The notes under the pieces: generated by a model | Told to the model about the DNA's origin: nothing | What the model saw: only the letters and a program-made list of their open reading frames with translations | Databases searched by the model: none | Program-made: the position numbers and the translations under genes | Source of the DNA: Phycisphaerales bacterium | GTDB lineage: Bacteria > Planctomycetota > Phycisphaerae > UBA1845 | Length of the DNA: 32,759 nt | Direction: 5' to 3' | Assembly: GCA_020353195.1 (NCBI GenBank) | Contig: CP070691.1 | Location: forward strand, 2,381,985 to 2,414,743 | Part shown: positions 31,519 through 32,759 of the stretch, in pieces | Numbering within the stretch: the stretch's first letter is position 1 | How the letters are laid out: each line of letters starts with the position of its first letter

Positions 31519-32759
31519 CTACGGCAGCTCGTCGAGTGCCTGCCGCAGGGCCTGACGCTGAGAGTGCAACTCGGTCAGCCGGCTGCGCTCGGCCTCGACG
31601 ATTTCGGGCCTGGCGTTCTGGACGAACCGCTCGTTGGCGAGCTTCGACTCCTTGCCGATGATCTGCTTCTGCACGTTTCGCAGCTCACGTTCCACCCGTT
31701 CTCGCTCGGCTTCGTCGTCACTGATGTCGTGGACGAGGATCTGCAATCCGCCGATGACCGTGCTGGCGGCGTTTTTCGGGCGCTTCAGTTGGCTGACCAC
31801 GTTCAGTGTTTCCACCGCGGCCATCCCCCGGATGACATGGGCCTGCGACCGGAGCGACTCGACACGATCAGCGGGGGTTTTGATGGTGACGGCCACGCGG
31901 GTCTTGGGCGGCACTTTGCACTTGTTTCGCAAGTCTCGAATCCCGCGGGTGGCGTTCTGCAGGTCCTTGAAGACCCTCACGACGTTCGGATCATCCAGCC
32001 CGGGCCACCCGGTTTCAGGAGGGTACTCGGCTATCGCGAGCAGGTCACTCGCGGGCGGGTCGGCCAGTCCGGGCAGGCCCCGTCGCGGCGCGACACTGTT
32101 AAGCTGCTGCCACAGGCGCTCGGTGATAAACGGAATGAACGGGTGGAACATCCGAAGCACCTGGTCGAGGCAGAACGCCAGGACCTGTTTGGCTTCGACG
32201 CCGCGGCGGCTGGGTGGCGCATCCGCGGCCATGCGCGGCTTCGTGAGCTCGATGTACCAGTCGCAGAGTGAATCCCAGAAGAACTCGCGCAGCGTCCGCA
32301 CGGTGGCAGAGAACTGGTAGCGGGCCATCAGCTCGTTCACCTGCCGGGTGATCCGGGACAACTCTGCCAGGATCCAACGGTCCTCTGGCAGCAGTGCGGC
32401 GGCTTCAAGCGGCTTGCACTCGACGCCTTCCAGATTCATGAACGCAAAGCGAGCCGCGTTCCACAACTTGTTGCAGAGGTTGCGCCCGATCTCAACGCGA
32501 TCGGACGTTTCGTACGCCACGTGCAGCTGCACCTTCAGGTCCTCAGGGGCCCACTGCGTCGCGAACGGCTCGTCGCAATGACTACACTTGATCTGGAACA
32601 CGTCGGCCGGGCGCTTGTGGCGGGGCACGACGGCCGTCTGCGGTGTCAGGCTATGGCAGTGCGGGCAGCGATAGTCCACCGGCATGCGGACGTCCTGCAA
32701 CTCGGTGGCCATGTCCGCCATCGTGTAGCGAAGGGCGTCGGCCCCGTACAGCGAGATGA
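31519..32759 (-). CDS. valS: Valyl-tRNA synthetase, C-terminal part (runs off the right edge)
   Basis: ValRS charges tRNA-Val and edits mischarged Thr. About 413 residues lie in the window, from LYGADALRYTMADMA (end of the catalytic core; the HIGH and KMSKS motifs are outside) through the anticodon-binding helical domain (RNLCNKLWNAARFAFMNLEG, FFWDSLCDWYIE, PFIPFITERLWQ) to the C-terminal coiled coil that touches the tRNA (SKLANERFVQNARPEIVEAE). Between the catalytic core and the anticodon domain there is an insertion with CPHC (32656-32667) and CSHC (32575-32586), a likely zinc ribbon absent from E. coli-type ValRS. The gene is convergent with the 30436 gene. Identity is secure. Confidence 0.96.
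   Translation of the reverse strand, partial: ISLYGADALRYTMADMATELQDVRMPVDYRCPHCHSLTPQTAVVPRHKRPADVFQIKCSHCDEPFATQWAPEDLKVQLHVAYETSDRVEIGRNLCNKLWNAARFAFMNLEGVECKPLEAAALLPEDRWILAELSRITRQVNELMARYQFSATVRTLREFFWDSLCDWYIELTKPRMAADAPPSRRGVEAKQVLAFCLDQVLRMFHPFIPFITERLWQQLNSVAPRRGLPGLADPPASDLLAIAEYPPETGWPGLDDPNVVRVFKDLQNATRGIRDLRNKCKVPPKTRVAVTIKTPADRVESLRSQAHVIRGMAAVETLNVVSQLKRPKNAASTVIGGLQILVHDISDDEAERERVERELRNVQKQIIGKESKLANERFVQNARPEIVEAERSRLTELHSQRQALRQALDELP

Overview
The window is GC-rich bacterial chromosome that reads like a member of the Planctomycetota, possibly a Phycisphaerae-like lineage. The reasons are PEP-CTERM proteins, a dockerin-like secreted protein, lipoproteins with choice-of-anchor or ZU5-like domains, several sulfatase-fold enzymes, TPR tails on membrane enzymes, a Zn-ribbon insertion in valyl-tRNA synthetase, and dispersed repeats of the GCCGCTCCCTnACGGTCGCGG type. 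The assignment is inferred from content; no rRNA or tRNA gene is visible.

Left part (1-11.2 kb): the 5' portion of uvrC (minus strand, runs off the left edge); two large minus-strand lipoproteins that share an otherwise unrecognised N-terminal domain and then diverge (one with a papain-like Cys/His/Asp region, one with a choice-of-anchor C domain); a plus-strand fusion of a formyltransferase with a NodB-type deacetylase; a conserved-looking secreted protein of unknown function; and an AmmeMemoRadiSam-type radical SAM enzyme carrying a Tat signal.

Middle (11.7-16.5 kb): a GT39-like (GT-C) membrane glycosyltransferase with a C-terminal TPR domain, convergent with a UbiB/ABC1-family kinase-like protein, then a long non-coding stretch ending in a strong promoter.

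Accessory block (16.4-31.5 kb): a secreted protein with two dockerin-like repeats; four tandem PEP-CTERM paralogues with duplicated 3' RNA structures and a 35-bp repeat array; three sulfatase-fold proteins in which the nucleophile position is Thr (T-L-P-S-H), two of them with TPR tails; an MFS-like/spermidine synthase/TPR fusion; and a fifth divergent member of the PEP-CTERM family that carries TSP3-like calcium repeats and a Cys-type C-terminal anchor. The PEP-CTERM region records its own history: a 72-bp remnant of the sulfatase gene's 5' end sits directly upstream of the second paralogue, and the junction falls in an 8-bp microhomology. This implies an unequal crossover that duplicated a unit running from PEP-CTERM gene to sulfatase start.

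Right edge: the 3' part of valS (minus strand). No exosortase is present, so the PEP-CTERM proteins must depend on one encoded elsewhere. The block looks like a cell-surface module: sorted surface proteins plus periplasmic phospho- or sulfo-transfer enzymes. That joint role is inference.
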